Part shown: piece by piece, positions 1 through 21,504 of the stretch
Layout of the letters: each line of letters begins with the position of its first letter
How positions within the stretch are numbered: position 1 is the first letter of the stretch
Source: Cristatella mucedo
Taxonomy: Eukaryota > Bryozoa > Phylactolaemata > Cristatellidae
Assembly (NCBI GenBank): GCA_009760855.2
Contig: WPIO01000154.1
Location: 126,001-190,000, forward strand
Length of the DNA: 64,000 nt
Direction: 5' to 3'
Notes under the pieces: generated by a model
What the model saw: only the letters and a program-made list of their open reading frames with translations
What the model was told of the DNA's origin: nothing
The model's database searches: none
Program-made: the position numbers and the translations under genes

Positions 1-566
1 TTTGCTGCAGAGGCAACACGATCGACTGGTGAGTGGTATCATGCTTGATAAACAAGATGCATAAGATGGTTAGAGGTGACATGCACAGGGTCAGCATGCA
101 AGTGTGGTTAGTGGCAGCATGCAACTGTGTCAGCACGCATAAGCACATCAAGGACGAATCACAGGGACCCACTAAATGCTGTCATAAATAGGTGTGTTTC
201 TAATTTCTTTTTAAATATGCTCAAGTCAGGTGATGTCGTCACGCAAGTCGGGAGTGAGTTCCAGGCTTTGGGAGCATACGAACTAAAGGCACGGTCGCCA
301 AAGGATTTGATGTTTGTACGAGATATAGGCAAACAGTTAGTAACCGAAAAGCGAGTGGTACGATGCTTAGCCTGGTGGGGGAGTAGATCTGAGAGATAGG
401 CTGGAGCCAAAGAATGAAGGGACCTAAAAGTGAGCGACAGAACCTTGAAGTCGATGCGTTGCTTGACTGGGAGCCAATTCAAGTCGGCAAGAAGTAGTGT
501 GATGTGGCAACTGCAACGCTCACGACAGACAAGCCTAGCTGCAGAGTTTTGCCCCAGCTGTAAGCA
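1..566 (-). mobile_element. LINE family A (L2/CR1 group), 3' part, cut by window edge
   Basis: Antisense reverse-transcriptase C-terminus at 482-159 with SFGDRAFSSYAPKAWNSLPT and a stop, followed by the LINE A 3' UTR. The 3' tail lies outside the window. Confidence 0.8.
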
Positions 567-818
567 CCTGATATACCTTCACACTACAGCCAGTTCCATG
601 GCGGTGTCTGTGAGGTTCATCACTGGCCCGATGCATCGACAAAGAGTTCACACTCGAGCTCACACACGAGAGGTAAAAGCGCTTACTCGAGCCAGGCCGG
701 CTGGGTGCCACAAGCTAACCAAAGAGAAAGGGTGAGCCAAGAGAATACACTAAATCAGGGTGGAGTTTTTACAGGTTTTTAAACCAATAATTCTACCGCG
801 TCAGCCATTCCTTGGGCA

Positions 819-824
819 TTTATT
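819..824 (-). promoter_or_regulatory. Candidate poly(A) signal for ANKRD40
   Basis: AATAAA on the minus strand, about 350 nt past the ANKRD40 stop codon. It is the nearest canonical hexamer; use is inferred. Confidence 0.4.
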
Positions 825-1174
825 TGGCCCAACAGATAGGACAGAGCTGCTGCTTGGCTCTGAGACCCTCTCCCCGAATGGGCCACTGACAAAAGAAAGG
901 TAACTCAAATGAAAGCAACACATCCGGCCTCGATTGATGGCAAGCATGGAGCAGCTGAAGAGCCACCAAAATGGATTTTCAATTTTTACATCGACGGTAG
1001 ACCACGAACCACGAAAAATGCAAGGCGGCCGCCACCCTTCGAGCTCACTGGCTCACTGCCTCGCCGAAGTTGCAGCCGGCTCGTTGCTGCTGCCGCTGCC
1101 GACCATGAGGCCATGCTTACACTGTACTGTGGCTCTGCGAGCGCTGGCTGCCACCTGCCGCATCCGCTGCGGCT

Positions 1175-1482
1175 CTAGGAGCGACGCTCTGAGCTGCTGC
1201 CGCCGCCGCGGCGGCGGCCATCCTCCTCCTCGTCGTCAGGCCCTGCACGAAGGACGAGCTCTAGCTCTTGATAGTCCTTGAGCCGTCGGACGTCCTTGTC
1301 GTTGCGCACTATCGTGTCGGGCAGCTTTCGAAGCTTCACCACCCGCTCCACTTGATCGGCCACGCCGAGCTCTTCGCAGAGTCGCCTCTTGAGCTCATCG
1401 AACGAAGTCGACCCGGGCTCGACGTCTACTTCGACAAAGTCCTTCTCCCATGCCCTCGCCACTCTGGCCTTCAATATTATCT
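1175..1482 (-). CDS. ANKRD40: ANKRD40 exon 4 (C-terminal domain and stop)
   Basis: The acceptor is TTTTGCGCAG. The exon encodes the compact C-terminal domain: IILKARVARAWEKDFVEVDV, then an E-L-G-V segment, KLRKLPDTIVRNDKDVRRL and ELELVLRAG. An acidic, arginine-rich, serine-rich tail and a TAG stop follow. The match to human ANKRD40 is clear along about 85 residues. Confidence 0.88.
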
Positions 1483-2125
1483 CTGCGCAAAAGGAAACAG
1501 AGACGAAACGGAGACGCGACGGATACGAGCCGGAGACGAAACGCAACGTCGGCGAGCTCGCGACGCAAGACGAACTATTTAGCACGCAGCTGCAGCTGCA
1601 GCAGCTTGGCTCTTGGCTCCCTCGGGCTGAGGAGGAGCGCGAGACGCAGCGACACGGAGCGAGCGGCCGACTGCCAGTCGCTGCCGGAGCCACGTGACAT
1701 TTACTAAAGAGATCCGCAGGCAAGCTGCTTGCAGCCACGCGACCGATGGGTTCGTCTGGGCATAACCTCTTGCCGTTGCGTACCATGGGGTTACAACTCT
1801 TTCCGGTCATCCGAACAACGCCGTGGGCAGCTCGAAGCTATTTGCCTGCTATTACAAAAACCAACTTACATGCTTTCTTTCTTGACAATGCAAAGTGCCT
1901 AAGAAAGAGATTCATTTTCTCAATGGGCACTACACAAGCTATTTATTTAATATCATTATTATTACTTAGTCATGCTGATCCCCCTCAGTAAATTCTCTTT
2001 ACATAAGAGTATACGATGCTTTACGCCTTGCCAGAACGAATCACAAGCAAGCAAAAACCTTGCCTAATTTGTGCACATCATCAGTGGCTGAAAGTGGCAG
2101 GGTGAGAGAGACAGAAAGACAGAGT

Positions 2126-2200
<75 letters not shown>

Positions 2201-2769
2201 AGATTGCCAGCAGTGACTTGATAGCAATCTTTGTGTTCGAGATAAATAAAAGCATTTCTCATTACACACAACGCTAAGCTGCTATCCATCTGTTGTGCCT
2301 AATTGCTGCACACCAATTGCCCATACGGGCTTCAAGTCACATACAATTGCTAATTAGTCAGCACCTTTCTACAAGTGCCATCAGTGTAACTAAAGTCTTG
2401 TCTCAGTCCTCGGTTCGGTATGTAAGAGTTTACCGCATAAAAAGCAAACAGACAACCAGACGAGGCCTGCATATGCACATACCACGACTATGAGGCGGTG
2501 TCCTGGGATGAGCAATCTCACTGTTGGTGGTCATAGCTGCTGCTGTGTCATTATTGCTTCTAGCCATCCTGTCTTTTCTGGAGTCCGTATAAGGAAAAGT
2601 AGGATGCCGTAAATAATTAGGAACGAATTCCACCGAACCACCGGATGACGTAGCTGCTGTGCCTAGGGATTAAGAAGGAGCAGCAGCAGCAACTGGTGAG
2701 CTCGGAGTGGGCTGAAGCAGTTCTTCGCATAATGGTTTGTGACGAATATGACAACGGCACAAGCTAACC

Positions 2770-2850
<81 letters not shown>

Positions 2851-2871
2851 GTGAGTGAGAGAGTGAGAAAC

Positions 2872-2903
<32 letters not shown>

Positions 2904-5900
2904 TGAGAGAGAGCCTCTGCAACAAATAGAGGCGGGTGGCCTTCAGGCGGCTGCCAAATTTGCTATGCCAGCATGCCAGCATGCCCCGCTGAAATATGTG
3001 AAGTCACTAGGCGACCAATGGATGCTCATTCTCAAACACTTGGACGAGGACGCAGACAGCAGCTTGCCCACGTCAAAACTTATCGCCTGACGTGACGAAA
3101 TTTAAAAAGAAGCTTACAACGTACCTGTTTATGACAGCATTCGGTGGGTCTTTGTGATTCGTCTTTCGTGTGCATATATGCCTGCTTACAATGTGCCTGC
3201 TGCGTAAGGATGTTAACACTAATGATTTTGTAATGCTTTCTATACAGCATCTGTAAAGTGCCCAGACAGCGATTCGGTTCTCTGGGGGGCGCTATGCCAA
3301 TGCATTTTTAGTATTATTAAAGCTAATGACGGTAGTAGCTCGTCCATCCCAAAGCTGCTGTCAGCAGCAGCTCGCCAACGATCGACCCACAAAGACGGTT
3401 CGGTAACTGAAAAACCAGCCACTGGCCATCATCAGCAGAGCGCACGGCCGTTGCTGCAGTAACAGGAAGAGCCTCAGGTGTGTCTCATGAAAGTGTAGTT
3501 GCGTTGGCAGCATGCTGCTCTTGGCAGAATAGGAAAGCACCGAGGACCAAATACACAGCTACAGTCGAATCAGGCTCGTTGAGACTGTGTTACCATGAGG
3601 TCAGACGACCAACACTGCAGATGAAATAACCACTAGTTGGCACAAGCACACCAGTCTGACTGTATCCAGTTACTGCACAAGTTTCTTTAATCTAGATTAC
3701 TCTGTCAGTCCCATGTAGCTAAGACTCGATGCAAGCAAGCACTGGGTAACTAGAACACGGAAAAGGGTAGGGGGATAGTTTATCAAACAAGTAGGCATGG
3801 AAGTGAGAAGTAGAGAACATAATAAAAAGAGGGAAATGTGGGTTAACTCGGTGGGTGGGTGTGCACGCACGTGTGCATGTATGCATGTGTGAACATGAGC
3901 ACATACATTGAAAGCAATAAACGTGGCTAACCACGACCGGTGCATGTGACAGCACAGCATTACGGACCTCGTACATGTGGCAAATGTTAAAAAGCTATTT
4001 GATGCAGACCACCATGCATTGGTTTCCTAGTGTGGATTGATAAAAGACAGCAGTAGCCAAAATTAGATCGAACTGTCTAATGAATGACCAAGGTTGCACT
4101 GGTGAAATTGCATCGAACTTCAGATGCCAGAACAGGTCTTGAATGTAGGCACACACACACATACGTATAAGCACAACACACGCACACACACACACAACCA
4201 CACATGTGTGCACAAAAGCATACACACACACGTGCGCACACACACACACACACGTGCGCACACACACACACACACACGTGCGCACACACACATATACACA
4301 TACACGCACACATACACACACAAAGCTACCCACCTTGCCACTCCCATCGGCAGATAATGCATCCAGCTTCGAAGGGTAATGGCAGCTTGAGACCATCACA
4401 TCAACAACGCAAAAGAGAAGCCATTTAGACAGCTGCTTGCAGCAGGCAAATTTTCTGAAAGCATCTCGCCTATCGACATCGAGCAGCTTTCCGGAAAACA
4501 GTACTGGGCATAATAGCGAGCACATGCGCTTTGCTGCTGCGAACGAGCACCAGGTCAAAAGACGTGACAGGAAAAGTGGACGCATATGGCAATCTGCAGG
4601 AATTCGCATTAGCACGACATTGCGGTGAAGAACACCAGCCTAAAATCATGAAAAAGGAAGAGAGCAGAGCCTCTCTACTGGCATTCTTGGATCTGTCAGC
4701 AGCATTCGACACCGTTGACCACCTGATCCTTCTGAAGCATCTCTCCCCATTGTCTACCTAATCATTAGCATAGTGCTAAACTGAATTAGGTCCTACCTGA
4801 CTGAGATGTCAAGAGTGTAGATGCAAACGGCTGTCGGTCATCTAGAGAGCTATTAAAGTGTGGGGGTGATCATCATTGGGTGCCGTTTCACTGTCTGCTC
4901 TTACTCTGGCCGAAGCCATCGCCAAACACAATGGTGGCTTCATTTTTATGCCGACGACACTCAGCTCTACCTATCTCACGATCTTTCCAAAGCCTTGCTT
5001 CTTGTCCGAATCTCTTGATTTCTTCACATCGTGCACCGACGACATCGGCTTCTTGATGGCTACTAACACCCCGAAACTAAACGTATGATCAGACTAACCT
5101 ATTAGCCTTGGGCAGACCAAGTATTAAACGAAAGTTGAAAGACCTAATCCTCAAGATTGGTTCAGCTAGTATCCCTCCGGCGGTGTTTGCCTGTAATCTA
5201 GGCGTACTATTTCAAAACGACTTGCCATTAGATGGGCACATTTCCTCCGATAGCAAGTCAGCCTATTTAAGGGTCATTGCCAAGATCAGGCCCTGCTTAG
5301 ATCCGGCAGCCAAACCAGTTAACGCAATTGTGATATTGTGCCTGGATCGAATCAATTCCCTTTATTCAGGACTGCCGGCTGGCGACCTTGATCGTTTCCA
5401 ACTAGTACAAAGCTCAGCGGCTGGGCCGGTCTGTCGATCCCCTCACTTCTGTCCGAACTTTACTGGCTCCCTATCAAGCATAGAATCGATTTTGATATCT
5501 TCAGTCTGGCTTAAAGGTCACTTCACTCTTTACACCAGCCTATCCGACCCCAGTGCACTCTCAGTATGCTCTTACACAACCCACTCCCCACTATCTGATC
5601 ATCACAACATCCCTTGTACTAAATTGGAATATTTTGGTGATTGAGCCTTCAGCTCCTATGCACAAAAAGTCTGGAACTCATTTCCGGGTATCGTCACTGC
5701 AGGCAATGCTCTTGAATTCTTCAAGTCTCAGTTAAATTCTCTTCGGGCATTGCATAAGTAAATTATATATATATATATAATATATATTAATTATATTATA
5801 TTATATTAATAGTATATAATATTATTAATATATATACATATCTGTCCTGTCAGTGGTCTTATCACCCCCCCCCCCCCCCCGTGAACTTTTCTTTCCTGTT

Positions 5901-7833
5901 CCGGTGTACTTCGCTTTCGTATGTGTGCATGATTCAACACATGTTACAAGCCGTAGGTTCTACTAACCAGTGACCATGAGTGTCCTCATGTCTGCTTTAA
6001 ATAAATAAAAATAAATGCCAGCTGATTTAACAGCCTCTTTTGTATAGCGACAGAAAAGCCTTTACGGCTATCACCACCGCTTGCAGTGGTGATAAAGGAT
6101 CGCCCACTGCAGAATTCGAGCCCACGACCTCGGGGCCGAGGTCGTGAAAAGCAACCGCCTTACCTAGTGAGCCATTATGGCTCAGCATGCTGGCTCAAGC
6201 ATGATATTTTTTCCACTTTTGCATGCTTGATACCATGCGTGTCACTAACCCTTGGTTACCTATTCTCTCTTGCAAGTTTTAATACACCTGGATAGAGATT
6301 TAAATTCTCTTGGGGCACTAGACAAACAACTTACTCAAGTTATCAATGCTCTATACTTTTTTGAAACAGCGCTTTCCATCGCAACTGCAGAGCAATCGAT
6401 GGTCAATACCTGCGCTGCTGCATCCGGTCAGCAGTGTGAGCACTGCAGGATCTGAAGCCAGATCGGCAGCTCTTTGCCCGCCTTTTGTCAACACATCTCT
6501 GTCTGCTCCTTTATCAAGAAGAAACCGGACGACGTTCGCATGGCTACGCTTGGCGGCCCAGTGGAGAGCAGTCCTCAAAAAAAAAAAAGCTGGTGTCAAA
6601 TTTTCCACAATCGAAGCTCAGGTGCATGCCTACAGCATGCCAGGCAATGCAGAATCAGCTGAACGAACGACAGTTGCAAAGGGTTAGCAGGTTAAATAGG
6701 TTAAGAGCAGGCAGCAAAACGTTCTTCTTTCTCTGAGGCTCTGTGCGATTTGTTCTAAACATCATTCCCAGCATCTAGATGGCCAATCAGGCTTCACAGG
6801 GTGCCTTACAAGTCTAGCATGTACTCGCTGCCCATATTCACTTCGAATGCCTGCTTTCGGCTGCGAGTCCCGTGGCTACTTAGTTCCGCTGCACCGCTGC
6901 GAGCGAAGCTGCTCGCCCCACCACGTGCCTTCCATGCTCGGCAGGAAGTGAACTGGACTACATTGCTCTCCGAGACTATTACTGCCTGATGCTTGTAATG
7001 TGCAAACAATAGACTTGTTAAGTCAATTTATAAGTTGGTATTTAATATAACTATCTTGTATCGCCGAATTTTTAAGCCCCTCCTTGGACACAGTGCATAG
7101 CAAACATGCTGCCTTTCCGGCATACGCCAAGTGCCAAGAAAGAGTTTTAGTTCTCCTGGGACACTATATTACTTTGTATTATTATTATTATCCATATTAA
7201 CCGGACAAGCAATGCTTCTTCCTTGGTCCAATGTTCTTCACTTGCTACTTCGCTGACACTCTAAGCAGTTTTCATGCAGCGGCCGCAGGAGATGGCTGTC
7301 GACAATTGAGCATAAGGCCGGCCCAACGGCGCTTGCACAAGTTTATCGATAAGAAACCGCATTCTGCCTAGTCTTCACGGGTCCGTACAAGGTTCTCCCT
7401 ACTAGGAATTTCTACGTCCTAATCAAGCTGGCGGCCGAATTTGCGTCGCCTGTCCAGTGGCGTGGCACACATGCCCGAACTTAGGGAAGAGGGTCTGGGG
7501 ATCTGGGAATCTGGACACGGCAGTGACCAACCCACAGAAAGCTGGTGCGCCGTCAATAGCCATAAATTTTAGCTTTCTCAAATTTGTGTACAGAGGGAAC
7601 TGCACTCAAGCATACACGCGCATACTACTACGACTTTCGTATCCGCAGCTTACGGCACCCATTTTCAGCATCGTTTATTACCATCCGTTGACCTTATGCT
7701 GACCGTTAAGGTTCACTTTGTCACTTTCAACTAGCTCAGAGACTAGATCCAACCGGCCCTTCTCAGCGGCCTCGCGAAGCTGGTTGCCGTAGTAGTCGAG
7801 GGCAACCAGCTCGTCAGGGTCTCCAGCCAGCAT
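1175..7833 (-). CDS. ANKRD40: ANKRD40-like ankyrin repeat protein, whole gene (4 coding exons)
   Basis: The spliced model reads 7833-7682, 6573-6410, 2662-2483 and 1482-1175 on the minus strand. Phases close exactly (2/1, 1/2, 1/2) and give about 267 residues. Residues 18-100 form an ankyrin block containing TALHWAAKRSHANVV. The third exon carries the motif EFVPNYLRHPTFPY, and the last exon holds the C-terminal domain with KLRKLPDTIVRNDKDVRRL and ELELVL. This order (ankyrin pair, VPNYL motif, C-terminal domain) is that of vertebrate ANKRD40, whose molecular role is poorly known; ankyrin repeats usually bind proteins. The human protein is about 100 residues longer, mainly in a proline-rich middle, so an exon in the 1.5-2.5 or 2.7-6.4 kb introns could be missing. 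The start ATG at 7833 is the only one after an in-frame upstream stop. The gene is head-to-head with U2AF2. Introns contain LINE, SINE and GA-repeat sequence. Family assignment is firm; completeness is not. Confidence 0.88.
1870..1975 (+). mobile_element. LINE A 3' tail relic
   Basis: Decayed tail hairpin (AAAGTGCCTAAGAAAGAGAT then GGGCACTACA) ending in ATT repeats. Lies within ANKRD40 intron 3. Confidence 0.6.
2128..2198 (+). repeat. (GA)n microsatellite
   Basis: About 70 bp of GA repeat with one CG interruption, in ANKRD40 intron 3. Confidence 0.95.
2483..2662 (-). CDS. ANKRD40: ANKRD40 exon 3 (VPNYL motif)
   Basis: Contains EFVPNYLRHPTFPY, matching the conserved VPNYLANPAFPF segment of vertebrate ANKRD40. 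The acceptor is probably TAG at 2665-2663; an in-frame CAG a few bases further on is an alternative. The donor is CGTG/GTATGT. The remainder is Ser/Thr/Pro-rich and probably disordered. Confidence 0.78.
2771..2915 (+). repeat. (GA)n microsatellite
   Basis: About 145 bp of GA repeat with GTGAGTGAG interruptions, in ANKRD40 intron 2. The Leu-Ser and Glu-Arg open frames here are artefacts. Confidence 0.95.
3010..3325 (+). mobile_element. LINE A 3' end, variant subfamily
   Basis: 3' UTR with GGGTCTTTGTGATTCGTC, a divergent middle (ATGCCTGCTTACAATGTGCC), then the tail hairpin. Shares its middle with the copy at 56005, defining a subfamily distinct from the 40.4 and 46.7 kb copies. Confidence 0.7.
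4150..4325 (+). repeat. (CA)n-rich microsatellite
   Basis: Interrupted CA/CACG repeat in ANKRD40 intron 2. Confidence 0.9.
4655..5850 (+). mobile_element. LINE A reverse-transcriptase relic with AT-rich end
   Basis: Badly decayed RT: FLDLSAAFDTVDH at about 4684, then an AEAIAKHNGG segment and ILKIGSASIPPAV at about 5150, with many frameshifts and stops. Ends in AT repeats (5765-5850), with a C run following at about 5866. Confidence 0.75.
6021..6183 (-). mobile_element. SINE family A
   Basis: Full-length SINE A: tRNA-like head with the palindrome around GACCTCGG...CCGAGGTC and a degenerate B box, a body with CCACTGCAAGCGGTGGTGAT-like sequence, and the tail CAAAAGAGGCTGTTAAATCA. In ANKRD40 intron 2. 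Confidence 0.75.
6275..6335 (+). mobile_element. SINE B / LINE A tail relic
   Basis: Short tail fragment (CACCTGGATAGAGATTTAAA then TCTTGGGGCACTA). Confidence 0.5.
6410..6573 (-). CDS. ANKRD40: ANKRD40 exon 2 (ankyrin repeats)
   Basis: The acceptor is a run of 12 T followed by GAG. The exon completes the Trp codon and reads TALHWAAKRSHANVV, then RFLLDKGADRDVL, which is a canonical ankyrin repeat. The donor is CAG/GTATTG, leaving phase 1. Confidence 0.87.
7105..7192 (+). mobile_element. LINE A tail relic
   Basis: Decayed tail hairpin followed by ATT repeats, in ANKRD40 intron 1. Confidence 0.55.
7682..7833 (-). CDS. ANKRD40: ANKRD40 exon 1 (start codon, first ankyrin helix)
   Basis: Starts at ATG 7833 and encodes MLAGDPDELVALDYYG, followed by an ankyrin-type segment with LREAAEKGRLDLVSELVES. 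It ends after the first two bases of a Trp codon at a GTAATA donor. An in-frame TAG lies about 36 nt upstream, so no upstream Met is available. Confidence 0.85.
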
Positions 7834-8260
7834 GAGTGGACTACTAGCGGCGGAAGCTAACGGCGGAAGCTAGCGGCACTCCGCTGGGCCCAGTAATACT
7901 AGCCTAGATATAAAGAGCCGTTAGATTGATTTGTAATGTATATCTAGAAAATGTAGTCTCGTTTCATAAAAATTATAAATAGCCATTGAGTTTGTATCCG
8001 CAAATTTTGCGCCCGGAAAGATAGTGAGAAGCGCGCCTTTGTCGATCTTCGTAAGGAGCACGGACTACAAAGATGGTGACCACTGGCGGTGAAGGTATGG
8101 TCATTAGCTATTGCTAGATGAACACGTGCTTTTCTAGCGCTTTCTGCTGACAACGTGTTACCGATGTAATACTTTTAATACTGATCTGGTTACCTTTATA
8201 AGCCGTTTCATGAACATGGCGGACTAGCTTTGTTTAGTCAAATTGGAATGGTTGCATGCG
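7834..8260. promoter_or_regulatory. Probable shared upstream region of ANKRD40 and U2AF2
   Basis: This region lies immediately upstream of the ANKRD40 start and on the 5' side of the divergent U2AF2 gene. It contains a TTTATAAG box at about 8194 and an ACATGGCGGAC sequence at about 8213, which resembles the YY1 site common near housekeeping starts. No initiator exon for U2AF2 could be proven here. A bidirectional promoter is inferred from gene orientation only. Confidence 0.35.
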
Positions 8261-9254
8261 CCTGGGAAATACGTCACCCGCCAAGATACGACTGCGCCTG
8301 CATGGCGTTTCTTCTCCTGAGCGTGTACGTGATATTCCTGTGGTTAAGTTGTGTTTCTTCTGGATACCTTCGGATTCATTTGACTCATTTGCTTAGCTCT
8401 GCGTTCTACGGTTTAACTTGCCAATGCCATTTTTACAATGCCGGCTAGAATTTCATCTAGCCAACGGCGCGTCCCTGCGATCAATTCAATTTTTTGTAAT
8501 CCCAAGTCCCCGACCTCCCCGAGTCCGGCGGATAATCATTTCTATTGAGTGTCTGCGTTGCAATGTGGAGGCATTGTTGCCAGTTGCCATGTTTTGGCGA
8601 CCAGGCACGTAAAACTCGGCCAGTTGCTGTCACATCCCGTTGTAGCCAACAGTGGCCTACTTGCCGCAGCTGTAAGCGAAATAGGGGACGGGGAAGCCTA
8701 GAAAAATGTTGTGCAGACAGCCAAAAACCGGCTATTCATAAGATTCCGAGTCCTCTGGGTGGGCTGCTCGCCGGGTTAGGCTGTAAGTCACAAGCAAGTC
8801 AAGTTGTCCTCAACGCACCCGAATTCTGCCCAGGAATCTCGGGAGCTCGCATGTTCACGTGTCTTGTCGCACTTTCAAAGGGTAGATTCGTGAGTCTGCG
8901 CTCAAGGACGCACCTAGATGGTTAGCCATCTGTCTTCCGGTTTCGACGCTGCAGTGCAGCCCCGGCTGCTCTGAAAAGAGCACCCTGGTAAGGTGTTCCA
9001 GAATGCGTGCCCATCTGCCTTGTCCCAGGAAGTCAGGTGTGCTGCATGTCCAACTGGGACTTGCATGCAATCGCGATCACTAGCGGTGCCCTGTGCTAGT
9101 TTTTGACGAGCTGTACTCAGCTTCAGGGAGCTCCTTTGTTCAAGGTTCAAGCACCGTCGTACCTAGGTCGTGTCCAGAATTTTTGTTAAGGTGGTGTGAA
9201 CAATGTTATGTGACGCGTCCCCCCCAATGCATCTTGACCGACGGAAGTAAAGTG

Positions 9255-9412
9255 AGGGTGGTCGGCTAAATTGACATCTCCAGCCAAAGAGCTTTGGCAA
9301 TCATCACTCCCACATGTAGTTGACCATTAGGCATAGCCTGCTGCATTCAGGACTCGAACGCGGAACCCGAGTCGTGAATGTGAGAACCGTGCGCCTTGGC
9401 TAAGACCAAGTG
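9255..9412 (-). mobile_element. tRNA-derived SINE relic
   Basis: On the minus strand TTGGTCTTAGCCAAGGCGC resembles an A box, and about 40 nt on GCGTTCGAGTCCTGA resembles a B box. The body after it does not match SINE A or SINE B clearly, so it may be a third family. Confidence 0.45.
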
Positions 9413-9590
9413 ATAAGAAGTCGATGCCATTTGGTTCCTGTCTTTGGTGTCCTGGCAGCATCTTGCCCCTATTGTGCTCGGTGGCAGCACGTGAGCCCAG
9501 CTATTGCACTGCATCGCTGGCCTGCCCTTTCGTTTGACAAGGGTACCGCATCACTTTTTGCTAGTGCCGCATCTGATAGGTCAGCACATT

Positions 9591-9917
<327 letters not shown>

Positions 9918-10016
9918 TTTTCAGCATTCCTTTGTCACCTAGCAGGCACGTGCTTGATTCCTCTATTTCCGTTAAGTGGCTCATACATGCGATTACAATG
10001 TAGAGCGTTGGTAATC

Positions 10017-10020
<4 letters not shown>

Positions 10021-10079
<59 letters not shown>
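10021..10079 (+). repeat. (AT)n microsatellite
   Basis: Pure AT repeat of about 59 bp. Confidence 0.97.
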
Positions 10080-10082
<3 letters not shown>

Positions 10083-10539
10083 ACGTTTCTGCCAGCAGGG
10101 GGAGCCTCACGTCTAGTTTTCTTGAGGCCTTGGTATCTTCGTATTTGTCCTACTTGTATGTGTCTTATAATCCGAGAAAGCAGTCGTATAAAAGCTCACC
10201 CGTGAACTGAGCAGCCGGTTTTGCAGGCTGCTTCGAGCTGGCATGTCAGGCTCAGCCGAGGCATTGGTTAGTGCACTGTCGTTGGAACTTACTTCCGTTG
10301 ACGTTTTCTCGTGGCTGCCTGTATTGCACCAGTCTCGCTCACATAGCTGAGTTCTTGTACCCGTTGAGCAAACGAGGCAGTCTAGAGCTGTTGCTAACGT
10401 TAGGAACGTCTGATCGTTAGTCGGTCTTGTCAGCGGTGCCTGGATCTGGTGCGTCATTTAATTTGGCCATCCAGTCTGGATCCAGCCGATCGATTGTTAT
10501 CAGGTAGTGATGAAAATATTAATTCGATACCAACAACTG

Positions 10540-11130
10540 TAGTAATAAATAAAAATTAGGATTTTTTATTGCACTCTAAGAGAGCTAAATCTTTTTTGAG
10601 GTGCTTTACAACTTGCTGCAGGAGGATTAGTCACCAAGGGTTCGTGACATGCATGATGTCAAGCAGCATCCAAAAGCTAACGAGTACCATGCTGCTTAGG
10701 CCAGTATGCTAAAGCAAACATTGACGACACGCGTGGCCACCGATTAGTGAGACCTGTTGCTGGTACCGCACTCTGAATCGTACGCGGGTGCGACACAAAT
10801 CCCGGCCGAACAAAAAAGACAACTTCACTGGCGGTGGGTCAGAGAGCCGCCTGACCGAAACAGATCTCGATCTTGCAAGGTCATTGCTGGTAATGACCTT
10901 GGCCGGTTGCGAGTTCCAGACTCGACTCGTGTTAAAGGTTCAAATTGCCAAAAGACCTCAGTTTAGTGCTAAGGACTGTCTTGAGATAATAAGACTAGAT
11001 GGAGATTTTTCGAGAGTAGAGCAGTGGAGGAGCAAGGAGGTAGGCTGGTGCAGATGAGTTAAGCCAGGCTGAGCTTAGATTGGGAGCCAGTGAAGCTCCG
11101 ACAGAGGTGCTGTGATGTGGCACCTGTGTC
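10540..11130 (-). mobile_element. LINE A relic, minus strand
   Basis: Tail hairpin at 10540-10630. A separate decayed piece at about 10900-11130 resembles the antisense RT end (GGGAGCCAGTGAAGCTCCGA region). The two may be one old copy with insertions. Confidence 0.5.
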
Positions 11131-11813
11131 GGCGCTGTTACTTTGTCAGTTTGACATTGTTTATGAGCTCATCGTGATGACCGGCAATTCGCCATTGCCG
11201 ATCGCCGAGGAGCAAATAGCTCTCTCGGTGTGCAGGATCCATTCCTTTGTTGAAGAGTGTGTGTGTGGGTGGCTAGGCATGTTTGACTCTCGTTGTGCTT
11301 GTGCTGCAGCACAACGTTGCACTGGGGCCCCGGGACTGTGGTGGTCACGTGAGCAAGCAACGTGTTGATGCCGAGCTCACTAAAGGGATCTGTCTTACTT
11401 TGCATTACATCTGTCTGCCTAGTGCAAGTAGCGCTGGTTTGAATGCCTAGCCTTTTGCTGTGGACGTTGGTTGGTGCTGGGCTGCGATGGTTGACCTTAC
11501 ACTTTTTGCATTGGCCACGAAGGGGTGAGCATGTATCCGAGTGCGGTTTGCCAGGCTGTTTTTTCGGTGCGCCGTTTTCGCACTGCGCACGCACTGTCAT
11601 GGATGTCGTTTACTGCACGCTCTATCGTGCAGCCTACGCTGCACCGCTCGTTTTGCGCTCGACAGTCCCCGCTGCCACTCGTCTGATACCCGGAAGCACA
11701 CACTTGGGTGAACGCAGCAGTTGCAGACGACATGTGCCGTCTCGAGGAAGCTGGCAGTGCACGCTAGCTCGATGTTCACGCTGCCCGAATTCGCACATCG
11801 TTGTAGCGCCCAG

Positions 11814-21504
<9,691 letters not shown>

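Noticed and set aside
8071-8096. ATGGTGACCACTGGCGGTGA followed by a GTATGG donor as U2AF2 exon 1
   Set aside because: The phase (1) does not match the requirement of exon 2 (2), and there is no sequence resemblance.
11443-11813. Upstream extension of the U2AF2 exon 2 open frame
   Set aside because: Open but unlike any U2AF65 N-terminus. A good acceptor at 11811-11813 in the conserved position fits better.
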